The notes under the pieces: generated by a model
What the model saw: the letters and a program-made list of their open reading frames with translations, nothing else
What the model was told of the DNA's origin: nothing
Databases searched by the model: none
Program-made: the position numbers and the translations under genes
In this document: positions 1 through 7,046 of the stretch, one piece after another
Layout: each line of letters begins with the position of its first letter
How positions within the stretch are numbered: the stretch's first letter is position 1
DNA from: an uncultured Acetatifactor sp.
GTDB taxonomy: Bacteria > Bacillota > Clostridia > Lachnospirales > Lachnospiraceae
Direction of reading: 5' to 3'
Length of the DNA: 8,485 nucleotides
Assembly (NCBI GenBank): GCA_934394515.1
Contig: CAKRRU010000109.1
Span: forward strand, 1-8,485

Positions 1-1
1 G

Positions 2-187
2 GTCACGGAAGGTATGCAGCGGCTGGAAGACGGAGATGCTTTTGATTTGCAGCGGGAGTTGGAAGTGAGACTCGCGGAAGCAAAACGAAAGGTAAGATTT
101 CATATGTCTTTTATGAAGACGGGAGCTGTGCTGGAGGTGCTGACGGTGATTTTTCTCATGGGATTTTTAGGATGGATTATCGCGTAA
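2..187 (+). CDS. C-terminal end of an unrecognised protein with a terminal membrane helix (partial)
   Basis: An open frame enters from the left edge and ends at the TAA at 185-187, giving the last 61 residues of a protein whose start lies outside the window. The visible part begins with a charged, probably helical stretch rich in Glu, Arg and Lys (residues about 8-34), with a basic cluster AEAKRKVRFH. It then ends in a hydrophobic run of about 19 residues (AVLEVLTVIFLMGFLGWIIA) that reaches the last codon. This looks like a single C-terminal transmembrane segment, with the basic region on the cytoplasmic side by the positive-inside rule. I do not recognise the family and assign no function. 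It lies 72 bases upstream of polA on the same strand, so co-transcription is possible but not shown. Confidence 0.6.
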   Translation, partial: VTEGMQRLEDGDAFDLQRELEVRLAEAKRKVRFHMSFMKTGAVLEVLTVIFLMGFLGWIIA

Positions 188-259
188 ACGGTGACAGTAT
201 CTATACCGGGCAGAAATTTGACAAAACAGAATGCGTCCGCAGGACGGGACAGAGGGATT

Positions 260-2977
260 ATGAGTCAGAAATTAGTATTGATCGATGGTCATAGTATTTT
301 GAACAGAGCGTTTTACGGAGTACCGGATCTGAGTAATGCGGAAGGATTGCATACAAATGCGATCTATGGCTTTTTGAATATTATGTTTAAAATTCTGGAA
401 GAGGAAAAGCCGGAATATCTGGCAGTGGCTTTTGATGTACATGCGCCGACTTTTCGGCATAAAATGTATGAACCCTATAAGGGAACGAGAAAACCTATGC
501 CGGAGGAGCTGCGGGAGCAGGTGCCCGTTATGAAGGAAGTCCTGAAGGCAATGCACATTACCATCATGGAACAGGCGGGACTGGAGGCGGATGATATTCT
601 GGGAACTCTGGCAAAGAAAGCCGAGCAGGCCGGAATGGAAGTGTCACTGGTATCCGGAGACAGGGATCTGCTGCAGATCGCTACAGATCACATTAAGATC
701 CGGATTCCAAAGACGAAGCAGGGCAGAACGGAGATCGAGGACTATTACGCAAAAGATGTGCAGACTGCTTATCAGGTGACGCCGTTACAGTTCATCGAAC
801 TGAAGGCATTGATGGGAGACACTGCCGATAATATCCCGGGCGTACCAAAGGTGGGGGAGAAGACCGCGCAGGCACTGATGGTGGAGTATGGCTCTTTGGA
901 CAATATTTATGCCCATGTGGAAGAAATCTCAAAAAAAAGCATCCGGGAATCCCTGATCGAACATAAAGATCTGGCGGATTTAAGTAAGACACTGGCAACG
1001 ATTAAAACAGACTGTGATTTGCAGCTGGATTATGAACAGGCAAAAGCAGAAGGCTTCTATACACCGGAGGCTTATACACTGTGCAAACGTCTGGAGTTCA
1101 AGAATCTGTTGGGAAGATTTGAGAAAGACGCTGCTGCAAATGACAATAAGATCGCAGAAAGCTTTCGGCAGATCGAAGATAAAAAAGAATTTATACAATA
1201 TCTGAAGAAAGCGCAGAAACAGAGTGAAGTCGGATTATGGCTGATCACGGAGCCTGTGGATGCGAATACGAAGCGGGAGACATTGCTTGGAGCGGCATTG
1301 TCAATCTCCGATGAGGAGACCGTATTTTATGCCCTTACCCATGAAAAGGAGCCCGAAGGGCAGCTGAGCCTGTTTGCAGAAGTAACGGAACCCGTGGATG
1401 ACACCGCAGAGATCACGAAGGCCTTGCAGGAGCTGTCCGCAGGGGAGAAGATACGGATATCCACCTTCGATGTGAAACGTCAATATGATTATCTGGACCG
1501 GAGGAATACGGACAGGTATTTTGATGTGCTGATCGCAGCGTATCTGTTGAATCCTCTGAAGAATGATTATGATCTGGAAGCGATTGCTTCGGAACATCTG
1601 GGGATAATGATCCCGGGAAAGGCAGAAGTGTTCGGCAAGAGAAGCTTTCGGACACTCCTTGCGGAAGACGGGAAGAAAGCCATGGAATATGCCTGCTATG
1701 GAGCTTATGTATCCCGGAAGGGGAAAAAGGTGCTGGAGGACAGGCTTGCGGCAGCAGGCATGAAACGTCTCATGGAGGAGATAGAAATGCCTCTTTCCCT
1801 GGTATTGTATGATATGCAAAAAGAAGGCGTGGCAGTAAAACGGGAGGAACTGAAAGCATACGGAGATGCGCTGGTAGCCCGGATCGAGGAACTGGAACAG
1901 TCCATTCACCGTCAGGCGGGAACGGAGTTCAATATCAATTCGCCCAAACAGCTGGGAGAAGTATTGTTTGAGACTATGCAGATCCCCGGCGGCAAGAAGA
2001 CCAAAACAGGATACTCCACCGCAGCAGATGTATTGGAAAAACTGTCGGAGGATTATCCTATTGTACGGGATATTCTGGAATACAGAGGTCTTACAAAGCT
2101 AAAATCCACCTATGCGGACGGATTGGCAGCTTTTATTGAGGATGATGGCAGGATCCATACGAATTTCAACCAGACGATCACGGCAACCGGACGTATCAGT
2201 TCCACGGAGCCGAATCTGCAGAATATTCCCATGCGCATGGAACTGGGACGGCAGATCCGTAAGGTATTTGTTCCCAGGGAAGGCTGCGAGTTCATGGATG
2301 CGGATTATTCCCAGATCGAATTGCGTGTGCTGGCACATATGTCGGGAGATGAACAGCTGATCGATGCCTACAGACAGGAAGAAGACATCCATCGTATCAC
2401 GGCATCGAAAGTGTTCCATACGCCCTTTGAAGAGGTCACGGACCTGCAGCGCCGGAACGCCAAGGCGGTGAATTTCGGTATCGTCTATGGAATCAGTTCT
2501 TTCGGACTGAGCCAGGATCTGAGCATCAGCAAAAAAGAAGCGGCACAGTATATCGAACAGTACTTTGCAACTTATCCTAAAGTAAAGGAATTTATTGATA
2601 AACTGGTAGCCGATGCGAAGGAAAAAGGCTATACGGAGACGATGTTCGGCAGAAGACGTCCGATCCCGGAGCTGTCTTCCTCCAATTTTATGCAGAGATC
2701 TTTCGGCGAACGAGTGGCAATGAATGCCCCGATTCAGGGAACCGCCGCAGATATTATCAAGATCGCCATGATCAAAGTATGGAAAGCTTTAAATGAAGAA
2801 GGATTAAAATCGAGACTCCTGTTACAGGTACATGATGAACTTCTGATCGAGACAGCACTGGATGAGGAGGAGAGAGTCAGACAGATTCTTACGGAAAATA
2901 TGAAGTCCGCGGCAGATCTGGCGGTGACGCTGGAGATCGACCTGCATACGGGCAATAACTGGTACGAGGCGAAGTAA
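260..2977 (+). CDS. polA: DNA polymerase I (5' nuclease, inactive proofreading domain, polymerase)
   Basis: Repair and Okazaki-fragment polymerase of 905 residues, usual length for the family. Residues 1-290 are the 5'-nuclease domain: LVLIDGH with D9, AFDV with D59, LEADD with D111/D112, SGDRD with D134/D136, and MGDTADN followed by a helix-hairpin-helix (GVPKVGEKTA). Residues about 310-500 are the 3'-5' exonuclease fold without its catalytic acids: the DxE site reads LWLITEP, and the YxxxD site reads YACYG (Y477, G481). Proofreading is therefore probably absent, as in Bacillus PolA. The polymerase domain has motif A DYSQIE (D682), the O-helix RxxxKxxxFxxxYG (R731, K735, F739, Y743) and motif C HDE (D859). 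I prefer the ATG at 260 to a GTG at 191: the protein then starts MSQKLVLIDGH like its relatives, and GGACGGGA/GAGGG lies just upstream. The 23 extra residues of the longer form match nothing I recognise. The stop abuts coaE. Confidence 0.97.
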   Translation: MSQKLVLIDGHSILNRAFYGVPDLSNAEGLHTNAIYGFLNIMFKILEEEKPEYLAVAFDVHAPTFRHKMYEPYKGTRKPMPEELREQVPVMKEVLKAMHITIMEQAGLEADDILGTLAKKAEQAGMEVSLVSGDRDLLQIATDHIKIRIPKTKQGRTEIEDYYAKDVQTAYQVTPLQFIELKALMGDTADNIPGVPKVGEKTAQALMVEYGSLDNIYAHVEEISKKSIRESLIEHKDLADLSKTLATIKTDCDLQLDYEQAKAEGFYTPEAYTLCKRLEFKNLLGRFEKDAAANDNKIAESFRQIEDKKEFIQYLKKAQKQSEVGLWLITEPVDANTKRETLLGAALSISDEETVFYALTHEKEPEGQLSLFAEVTEPVDDTAEITKALQELSAGEKIRISTFDVKRQYDYLDRRNTDRYFDVLIAAYLLNPLKNDYDLEAIASEHLGIMIPGKAEVFGKRSFRTLLAEDGKKAMEYACYGAYVSRKGKKVLEDRLAAAGMKRLMEEIEMPLSLVLYDMQKEGVAVKREELKAYGDALVARIEELEQSIHRQAGTEFNINSPKQLGEVLFETMQIPGGKKTKTGYSTAADVLEKLSEDYPIVRDILEYRGLTKLKSTYADGLAAFIEDDGRIHTNFNQTITATGRISSTEPNLQNIPMRMELGRQIRKVFVPREGCEFMDADYSQIELRVLAHMSGDEQLIDAYRQEEDIHRITASKVFHTPFEEVTDLQRRNAKAVNFGIVYGISSFGLSQDLSISKKEAAQYIEQYFATYPKVKEFIDKLVADAKEKGYTETMFGRRRPIPELSSSNFMQRSFGERVAMNAPIQGTAADIIKIAMIKVWKALNEEGLKSRLLLQVHDELLIETALDEEERVRQILTENMKSAADLAVTLEIDLHTGNNWYEAK

Positions 2978-3583
2978 ATGCGTTTTATAGGAATCACCGG
3001 TGGCGTGGGCGCCGGGAAAACAGAGATTTTAAAATACATCGGACAACATTACAAATGTGAGATCTACCTGGCAGATGAGATCGGGCATAAAGTCAAGGAG
3101 CCGGGAACCGAGGGATACAGGGCACTGGTAGAATTGCTGGGAAACGGGATACTGGCGGCAGACGGACAGATCGACAAAGCGGCCATGGCTGCGAGGATAT
3201 TCGCAGATCCCATGATACTTGAGCAGGTGAACGCAATCATCCATCCGGCAGTGAAAAAATATCTGTCAGACCGTCTGGCAGAGGCACGGGACCGGGGAGA
3301 TGTGGAACTGTTTTTCGTGGAGGCGGCGCTTCTGATCGAGAACGGGTTTGAAGGAATCGTGGATGAGATGTGGTATATTTATGCCGGAGAGGATGTCCGG
3401 AGGAAGAGGCTTTCGGACAACCGCGGCTATACGCCGGAAAAGATAGAAAAGATCATGACATCGCAGCTTACGGAAGAAGCATTCAGAGAGCATTGTGATT
3501 TTGTCATTGATAACAGCGACAGTCTGGAGAAGAGCTACAGACAGATCAGACAGAAACTGGAGGCATATTCATGGAGGGAATAA
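2978..3583 (+). CDS. coaE: Dephospho-CoA kinase
   Basis: Cytoplasmic P-loop kinase that phosphorylates the 3'-hydroxyl of dephospho-CoA with ATP, the last step of coenzyme A synthesis. At 201 residues it is the usual family size. The N-terminus carries the Walker A loop GGVGAGKT (residues 8-15, K14), followed by the DxxxH substrate motif DEIGH (D33). The conserved family segment AALLIENGF is at 116-124, the lid/arginine region RRKRLSDNRGYTPEKIEKI at about 141-159, and the typical ending DFVIDNSDSLE at 174-184. The ATG directly follows the polA stop (TAAATG), with GAGG at 2966-2969 inside the end of polA as ribosome binding site. Translation is therefore probably coupled to polA. In Bacillus subtilis coaE also lies close downstream of polA but with mutM between; here no mutM is present. 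The identification is secure. Confidence 0.96.
   Translation: MRFIGITGGVGAGKTEILKYIGQHYKCEIYLADEIGHKVKEPGTEGYRALVELLGNGILAADGQIDKAAMAARIFADPMILEQVNAIIHPAVKKYLSDRLAEARDRGDVELFFVEAALLIENGFEGIVDEMWYIYAGEDVRRKRLSDNRGYTPEKIEKIMTSQLTEEAFREHCDFVIDNSDSLEKSYRQIRQKLEAYSWRE
3559..3563 (+). promoter_or_regulatory. Ribosome binding site inside coaE for the FtsA-like gene
   Basis: GGAGG lies 7 bases before the ATG at 3571, within the last codons of coaE. It supports this start, and hence the 13-base overlap of the two genes in different frames, which implies translational coupling. Confidence 0.8.
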
Positions 3584-5706
3584 AAGAGAAACAGGGACAG
3601 CTGGTATTCGGACTGGATATCGGTACGCGAAGCATCGTAGGTACGGTAGGATACTTGAACGGCGGAAAATTCCATGTGCTGGCGCAGCGCTCCAAGGAGC
3701 ATGAGACCAGAGCCATGCTGGACGGTCAGATCCATGACATCGGCAAGGTAGGCGAGACCATTTCCCAGGTGAAGGATCAGCTGGAAGAGGATCTGGGCAG
3801 GGAACTTACGGAAGTCTGTATTGCTGCTGCGGGCCGTGTCCTCAGAACAGTCACCACTTATGTGGAACATACCTTTGAAAGTGACCGTGAGATCACCAAG
3901 GAGGATGTATATTCCCTGTGTACCATGGGTGTGGAAAAGGCTTATGAGGAATTCCAGAACAGCAATACCGACACGGATATGAAGTTTTACTGTGTGGGCT
4001 ATACTGCCATGCGTTATTACATGAACGGGTACCAGATGGGGAATCTGGAGGGACACAAGGCAAAGACTATTGCTGTAGATCTGATCGCCACTTTCCTGCC
4101 GGATGATGTGGTGGACGGTCTGTACAAAGCAGTGGAACTGGCAGGGCTGCATGTGGCGAATCTGACGTTGGAGCCTATTGCTGCCATTCAGGTAGCAATC
4201 CCGGAGAAATTCCGTATGCTAAACATGGCTCTGGTGGACGTCGGCGCGGGCACCAGCGATATTTCCATTACAAAAGAAGGAACGATCACAGCCTACGGCA
4301 TGATCCCGGTAGCGGGAGACAGCCTGACGGATATTCTGGTGCAGCATTGCCTTGTGGAATTCGAGGTGGCGGAGCAGATCAAACGGAAATGCAAGACCCA
4401 GGAGATCATTGAGTACGAAGATATCATGGGGCTGCCCCAGACCATCACAGCCGGTGAGGTGCTGGAACTGCTGGATCCGGAGATCGAGCGTATGACCCAG
4501 CTGGTAGCCGATGCCATCAAGGAATTAAACGGGGATAAGCCGGTCAGTGCTGTGTTTGTCGTCGGCGGTGGCGGAATGGTGCCGGGATATACGGAAAAGC
4601 TTGCGTCCAAGCTTGGCATTGTTAAGGAACGTGTGGCAATCCGCGGACAGGAAGTCATGCAGACGATCGTGTTTGAACTGGAAAATGCCAGAAAGGATGC
4701 CATGATGGTGACCCCTATCGGCATCTGCTTAAGCTATTATGTACAGAGCAATAATTTTATTTTTGTGGAATTCAACGGAGAGCGCGTAAAGCTCTACGAT
4801 AATGGAAAATTATCCGTGACGGATGCCGCCATGCAGATGCAGTTTCCCAATGACCGGCTGTTCCCCAGAAGAGGTGAGGCACTTCTGTTTACCGTCAACG
4901 GCAAAACACGTATGGTACGGGGCGAACAGGGAGAGGCAGCAGTCATCCGGGTCAATGGAGACGAAGCGGATATGTATACGCAGGTACATAACGGAGACCG
5001 TGTGGTGGTAACTCCTTCCACGGAAGGGAAACCGGCGGCTCTGGAGCTTGGAAAGCTTCCCGAACTGGAAGATGCCCTGCAGGTCTATGTCAACGGTAAA
5101 CAGATCAGTCTGCCGAAGACTGCGGAGGTCAATGGTCACAGAGAGAACGAGTTCTATCAGATCGTCCGGAATGACGATATCCGGATCCGAAATTCCTATA
5201 ACGTTGCAGAAATTGCAGAATTCCTGGATGTGCCGCTCGGAGCGGATATCAAGGTCAATGACACGGCAGCGCAGCCGGATACCAGGGTATATGAGCATTT
5301 TACGGTAAGCTGGGATATGAAGAATCCGCTGCCGGAGGAAGCCTATGCCGATCCGGCAGACACGGAGAGCACAGAAGAGACTGCAATACAGAATCCGGAA
5401 CCTGTTGTGGAAGAAATATTGACACGTCCGGAACAGGAAAGTGCCGCAACGGAAGAAGCAGCGGCATCTGCAGCACCGCAGATGCCTCATCCACTGACTG
5501 TGATCGTAAATCATTCTCCTGTTACCCTGCAGGGGAAGGCAGCTTATGTATTTGTGGATGTGTTTGATTATATTGATTTTGACCTGGGACTTTCCGCGTC
5601 TGCAGGCAGATCTATCGTGACGAACCTGAACGGACATCCAGCACAGTATATGGAACCTCTGACAGAGGGGGATGTGATCGAAATCTACTGGAAAAACATG
5701 CATTAG
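3571..5706 (+). CDS. FtsA-like actin-fold ATPase with a long C-terminal extension
   Basis: A 711-residue protein; ordinary FtsA is about 420. Residues 11-390 follow the FtsA/PilM branch of the actin fold: phosphate-1 loop FGLDIGTRS (13-21), an SHS2/1C-like region at about 80-175, phosphate-2 loop LVDVGAGTSD (221-230), and the adenosine motif VFVVGGGGMVPGY (328-340). It should therefore bind ATP and may polymerise or scaffold, but this is inference. Residues 395-711 are not FtsA. They contain repeated modules with an 'NG...GDxVxV' signature at 461-480, 503-580 and 642-707, and a Glu/Ala/Pro-rich probably disordered linker at 582-640. The amphipathic membrane-targeting helix normally ending FtsA is absent; the protein ends IEIYWKNMH. 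I see no signal peptide or membrane helix. It sits between coaE and a yycJ-type gene, not in a division cluster. I therefore do not call it ftsA; a role in division or envelope assembly is only a guess from the fold. Confidence 0.85.
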   Translation: MEGIKEKQGQLVFGLDIGTRSIVGTVGYLNGGKFHVLAQRSKEHETRAMLDGQIHDIGKVGETISQVKDQLEEDLGRELTEVCIAAAGRVLRTVTTYVEHTFESDREITKEDVYSLCTMGVEKAYEEFQNSNTDTDMKFYCVGYTAMRYYMNGYQMGNLEGHKAKTIAVDLIATFLPDDVVDGLYKAVELAGLHVANLTLEPIAAIQVAIPEKFRMLNMALVDVGAGTSDISITKEGTITAYGMIPVAGDSLTDILVQHCLVEFEVAEQIKRKCKTQEIIEYEDIMGLPQTITAGEVLELLDPEIERMTQLVADAIKELNGDKPVSAVFVVGGGGMVPGYTEKLASKLGIVKERVAIRGQEVMQTIVFELENARKDAMMVTPIGICLSYYVQSNNFIFVEFNGERVKLYDNGKLSVTDAAMQMQFPNDRLFPRRGEALLFTVNGKTRMVRGEQGEAAVIRVNGDEADMYTQVHNGDRVVVTPSTEGKPAALELGKLPELEDALQVYVNGKQISLPKTAEVNGHRENEFYQIVRNDDIRIRNSYNVAEIAEFLDVPLGADIKVNDTAAQPDTRVYEHFTVSWDMKNPLPEEAYADPADTESTEETAIQNPEPVVEEILTRPEQESAATEEAAASAAPQMPHPLTVIVNHSPVTLQGKAAYVFVDVFDYIDFDLGLSASAGRSIVTNLNGHPAQYMEPLTEGDVIEIYWKNMH

Positions 5707-5763
5707 ATCCGGGAGACGAAAAGAATGACAGCAAAAGTAAGATAGAAAAGAGATTAAGAAGTT

Positions 5764-6564
5764 ATGAGATTATGTAGTATTGCCAGCGGCAGCAGCGGCA
5801 ACTGTATTTATGTGGGATCGGAGGCTACACATCTGCTGGTGGACGTGGGAATCAGCGGGAAAAAAGCGGAGAGCGGGCTGAACAGTCTGGGGATCACCGG
5901 ACGGGATCTGGACGGAATTCTGGTAACACACGAGCATATGGATCATGTGGCGGGACTGGGAGTCATGGCAAGAAAATACGGGGTGCCGATTTATGCTACA
6001 CCGGGGACGCTGGACGAGATCCGAAAGATGGGAAATCTGGGGAAAATCGATCCGGCATTGTTCCGGGAGGTAAAGGAAGATGTGAAGCTGACGATCAAAG
6101 ATCTGACGGTCAATCCCATGAAGATCTCCCATGATGCGGCACAGCCGGTAGGCTATCGCATCGCTTACGGAGATAAGAAGATCGGGATCTGCACAGATCT
6201 TGGGATTTACAACGATTACACGGTGGAGTGCCTGAAGGGAATGGACGCTTTGCTTCTGGAAGCCAATCACGATGTGAAGATGTTACAGGTGGGCCCCTAT
6301 CCCTATTATCTGAAACAGAGAATTCTGGGAGAAAGAGGACACCTTTCCAATGAAAATTCCGGCAAACTGCTCTGCCGTATATTGCATGACAAGCTGCAGG
6401 CTATTGTGCTGGGACATCTCAGCAAGGAAAATAATCTTCCGGAACTGGCCTACGAAGCGGTCCGCATGGAGATCACCATGGGTGAGAACCCTTACAGAGC
6501 GGAAGATTTCCGTATGATGGTGGCAGACAGGAGCAATGTATCTCCGGTGATCAATATTGCCTGA
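5764..6564 (+). CDS. yycJ: YycJ/WalJ-type metallo-beta-lactamase-fold nuclease
   Basis: A 266-residue metallo-hydrolase matching the size and motifs of the YycJ/WalJ family. It opens with the family signature LCSIASGSSGNCIYV (residues 3-17). The metal site is THEHMDH (H56, H58, D60, H61), with further likely ligands at SHDA (H123), CTDLG (D145) and LGHLSKENN (H218). The segments EANHDVKML (167-175) and GHLSNENSG (192-200) are also typical. YycJ proteins are described in Bacillus as 5'-3' double-strand DNA exonucleases connected to mismatch repair. In Bacillus the gene belongs to the walRK cluster; no such genes are visible here, and it follows the FtsA-like gene by 57 bases with no terminator between. 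The start at 5764 gives the family N-terminus, but its ribosome binding site is poor (AAGAAG at 5756-5761). Exact substrate in this organism is inferred from the family. Confidence 0.88.
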   Translation: MRLCSIASGSSGNCIYVGSEATHLLVDVGISGKKAESGLNSLGITGRDLDGILVTHEHMDHVAGLGVMARKYGVPIYATPGTLDEIRKMGNLGKIDPALFREVKEDVKLTIKDLTVNPMKISHDAAQPVGYRIAYGDKKIGICTDLGIYNDYTVECLKGMDALLLEANHDVKMLQVGPYPYYLKQRILGERGHLSNENSGKLLCRILHDKLQAIVLGHLSKENNLPELAYEAVRMEITMGENPYRAEDFRMMVADRSNVSPVINIA

Positions 6565-6584
6565 CCGGCTTTATATAAAATTGG

Positions 6585-6621
6585 TTGCAAATTGATAAAA
6601 AATGTAGTTAAATGTAACTAT
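6585..6621 (+). promoter_or_regulatory. Candidate promoter region for the ACT/UPF0210 operon
   Basis: The 158 bases between the yycJ-type gene and the ACT gene are AT-rich and hold the only sizeable non-coding gap before the window's end. Two overlapping sigma-A-like arrangements are visible. One is TTGCAA (6585-6590), a 17-base spacer, then TTAAAT (6608-6613), 4 of 6 matches at each box. The other is TTGATA (6592-6597), an 18-base spacer, then AACTAT (6616-6621) with TG extending it upstream. Neither is strong. A promoter here is plausible because no terminator is obvious and the gene function changes, but the exact boxes are uncertain. Confidence 0.4.
6605..6620 (+). repeat. Short perfect inverted repeat in the ACT upstream region
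   Basis: TAGTTA and TAACTA form perfect 6-base arms around a 4-base centre (AATG). The repeat covers the candidate -10 boxes, so it could be an operator for a dimeric repressor. It could equally be a chance repeat in AT-rich DNA. No T-run follows, so it is not a terminator. Confidence 0.45.
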
Positions 6622-6712
6622 TCAGAGCGTTACCTTGGAAAAGTGCTTTTGGAAAGCGGGCTCTGGGCAGTTTCATGAATAAATTTAACAGCATGGATGT
6701 CATGCGGAAAAT

Positions 6713-6717
6713 GAGGG
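6713..6717 (+). promoter_or_regulatory. Ribosome binding site that sets the ACT gene start
   Basis: GAGGG lies 5 bases before the ATG at 6723. An in-frame ATG at 6675 would add 16 residues (MNKFNSMDVMRKMRAI) but has no comparable site, and the family's proteins start at the first beta strand. The ATG at 6723 is therefore preferred. Confidence 0.65.
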
Positions 6718-6722
6718 CGATT

Positions 6723-6995
6723 ATGAAAAAAACAATTATTACGGTAGTTGGTAAGGACACAGTAGGTATTATTGCAAAGGTATGTACTTATCTGGCTGAG
6801 AACGGTATCAATATCCTGGATATTTCCCAGACCATCGTACAGGGATATTTCAACATGATGATGATCGTCGATACCAACCAGATGCAGAAGCCTTTTGGAG
6901 ATATGGCAGATGACCTGACGGCACTCGGGGAAGAAATCGGTGTGCTGATCAAATGCCAGAAGGAAGAAATCTTCGATAAGATGCACCGCATCTGA
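6723..6995 (+). CDS. ACT domain-containing protein, UPF0237 family
   Basis: A 90-residue protein made of one ACT domain and a short C-terminal helix. The ACT signature is clear: a first strand TIITVVG (4-10), then KDTVGIIAKVCTYLAENGINILDIS (11-35, with the GxxNIxD-type turn), the strand pair QTIVQGYFNMMMIVD (36-50) and a helix at about 58-69. The C-terminus (EEIGVLIKCQKEEIFDKMHRI) is typical of UPF0237. Free-standing ACT domains usually bind amino acids or similar small ligands as dimers; this one resembles half of the GcvR-type regulators. It carries no DNA-binding domain. It stands 51 bases before the UPF0210 gene with no terminator between, and the two families are found paired in other Firmicutes, including Streptococcus pneumoniae. 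A role as regulatory or sensing partner of the UPF0210 protein is inference. Confidence 0.92.
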   Translation: MKKTIITVVGKDTVGIIAKVCTYLAENGINILDISQTIVQGYFNMMMIVDTNQMQKPFGDMADDLTALGEEIGVLIKCQKEEIFDKMHRI

Positions 6996-7035
6996 TGCCC
7001 TGCTATTTTAAGAAAAATAAGACCCGAAGGGGCAG

Positions 7036-7041
7036 AAGGAG
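7036..7041 (+). promoter_or_regulatory. Ribosome binding site of the UPF0210 gene
   Basis: AAGGAG lies 5 bases before the ATG at 7047. It is a strong site that fixes the start and agrees with the conserved N-terminus of the family. Confidence 0.75.
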
Positions 7042-7046
7042 CCGTA

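Noticed and set aside
218..223. TTGACA, a perfect -35 box before polA
   Set aside because: No acceptable -10 box lies 16-18 bases downstream; the sequence there is AGGACG-like.
234..246. Small hairpin CGTCC-GCA-GGACG just before polA
   Set aside because: Only 5 pairs; it could touch the ribosome binding site, but is too short to claim regulation.
191..259. A 23-residue N-terminal extension of PolA from a GTG at 191
   Set aside because: The segment resembles nothing in PolA, and the ATG at 260 gives the family's usual start with a purine-rich site just upstream.
1301..1909. A 202-codon open frame on the minus strand inside polA, and similar long antisense frames at 3535-4152 and 4810-5703
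   Set aside because: They lie opposite well-conserved genes, have Cys/His/Arg-rich compositions typical of antisense translation, and show no recognisable domain.
6570..6579. TTTATATAAA palindrome after the yycJ-type gene
   Set aside because: A simple AT palindrome without a matching -35 box at the right distance.
7023..7034. CCCGAAGGGGCA before the UPF0210 gene resembles the core of the glycine riboswitch
   Set aside because: The gap is only 51 bases and lacks the flanking GGAGAG and CTCTCAGG elements and the helices of that riboswitch.
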